Assembly (NCBI GenBank): GCA_008933995.1
Contig: WARS01000036.1
Coordinates: 19,205,285-19,269,284, forward strand
Source: Datnioides undecimradiatus
Taxonomy: Eukaryota; Chordata; Actinopteri; Lobotiformes; Datnioididae
Direction of reading: 5' to 3'
DNA: 64,000 nt
Position numbers and translations under genes: made by a program. Below the pieces are notes generated by a model. It did not search any database. It had not been told where the DNA came from and worked only from the letters and a program-made list of their open reading frames with translations. Shown here one piece after another: positions 63,360 through 64,000 of the stretch. Position 1 is the first letter of the stretch, and each line of letters starts with the position of its first letter.

Positions 63360-63580
63360 CATATAAGCTGCCCTACATGCTAGAAAAGGGTTTGGAGCCG
63401 TTTCACCATGAATGCATCATGACTTTCTGCACGCCGGTGCCCTATTTATTTTGTCTGCCCCACAACCGGCCTGAATCTCCTAATGTGACAGCATCATAAC
63501 CCTTTGCTCCAATTATGATTATTGGCTGCATTCATTAAATGTTTTGGCCACTTTGCAGGGCAGAAAAACACCAAAACAAG
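63360..63580. promoter_or_regulatory. Candidate conserved noncoding element
   Basis: Repeat-free block with CCTATTTATTTTGTCTGCCC, CTCCAATTATGATTATTGGC (CCAAT-like and homeodomain-like text) and CATTCATTAAATG. Conservation was not tested. Confidence 0.28.
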
Positions 63581-64000
63581 CCACAAACACATGCACACGC
63601 ACAAAGCCAACATATAACACATGCTAATGAGGTTGCTATAGCAACATTTTAAGAAAGGGACTTAATTTGGGAAAGTTTTATGGCTACAAAACAAATGTAA
63701 GACATAAACCTAGTGTTCTGACTCTGCTTTTCCCGCCTGTTCTCAGTGTCGCCTGTGTAATTGGTTAATTAGTTTCATCTGTGTGTAGTTAGCCTTCCCT
63801 CCCTTTGTTCTTGGCTAGTTTGTCTATTTGGGGTTGGGCACCATTAGCCCAGCTCCGGTGGGTTTAGCCGAGCTACCTTTTGTAAATTTCCATACCATTA
63901 CACCAAAGCAGTTAGCTTTAGAGGCTAATCTAACACGTGATAATTCTTGGGAAACACAAGAGCTCCCTTTGACATCACATCGAGAACTTTGAATCTATGT

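Larger units (their letters stand above)
53964..64000 (-). other. nckap5: Upstream nckap5 intron or 5' region, no exon recognised
   Basis: About 10 kb without recognised coding exons. It holds four listed repeats and two conserved-looking noncoding blocks. The N-terminal coiled-coil exons (SLVEYMDSNKYIEHLL-type in mammals) were looked for on the minus strand and not found, so they probably lie beyond 64000. Confidence 0.55.

Overview
The window looks like nuclear DNA of a ray-finned fish, probably a percomorph teleost. It has long introns with clean GT/AG junctions, a Tc1-type DNA transposon, and several dispersed repeats of kinds I know from teleost genomes. I see no bacterial operons, plasmid genes, CRISPR array, rRNA or tRNA. 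All family assignments are from memory and reading; no search was run.

Most of the window is one minus-strand gene, here called nckap5 (Nck-associated protein 5 family). Its 5' end lies beyond the right edge. Its 3' end is probably near position 6215, where a poly(A) signal lies. Eleven coding exons were found by reading the minus strand: 53828-53963, 46010-46100, 44286-44444, 40153-40221, 38352-38390, 37147-37266, 23236-23415, 20189-23091 (a giant 2,903-nt exon), 19709-19823, 18809-18881 and 14100-14486. All junction phases agree, giving one open frame of 1,424 codons. A twelfth, terminal coding exon near 7.9-8.04 kb is likely but its boundaries are unresolved. The protein has an N-terminal coiled-coil part encoded by small exons, followed by a long, disordered, Ser/Pro-rich and basic part. 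That part carries an SxIP-type motif, polyproline and Tyr motifs, which fits a microtubule plus-end and SH2/SH3 adaptor partner.

The last intron (8.0-14.1 kb) carries the only other protein-coding sequence: a Tc1/mariner element (11768-13377) with about 248-bp inverted repeats, TA target duplication and a DD34E transposase. The transposase is nearly intact but broken by one in-frame TGA.

Layout: 1-6.2 kb is downstream intergenic DNA with tandem and palindromic repeats. 6.2-8 kb is the putative 3'UTR. 8-54 kb is the nckap5 body with introns from 144 bp to 13.7 kb. 54-64 kb is the upstream intron or 5' region, with several repeat copies and stretches that look like conserved noncoding DNA. The more interesting leads are a 90-nt frame-preserving candidate cassette exon at 33294-33383, a duplicated noncoding block (about 0.5 kb and 27.5 kb), a CpG-rich block at 27.8-28.3 kb, and the single-mutation transposase. 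I found no convincing new multi-gene system.
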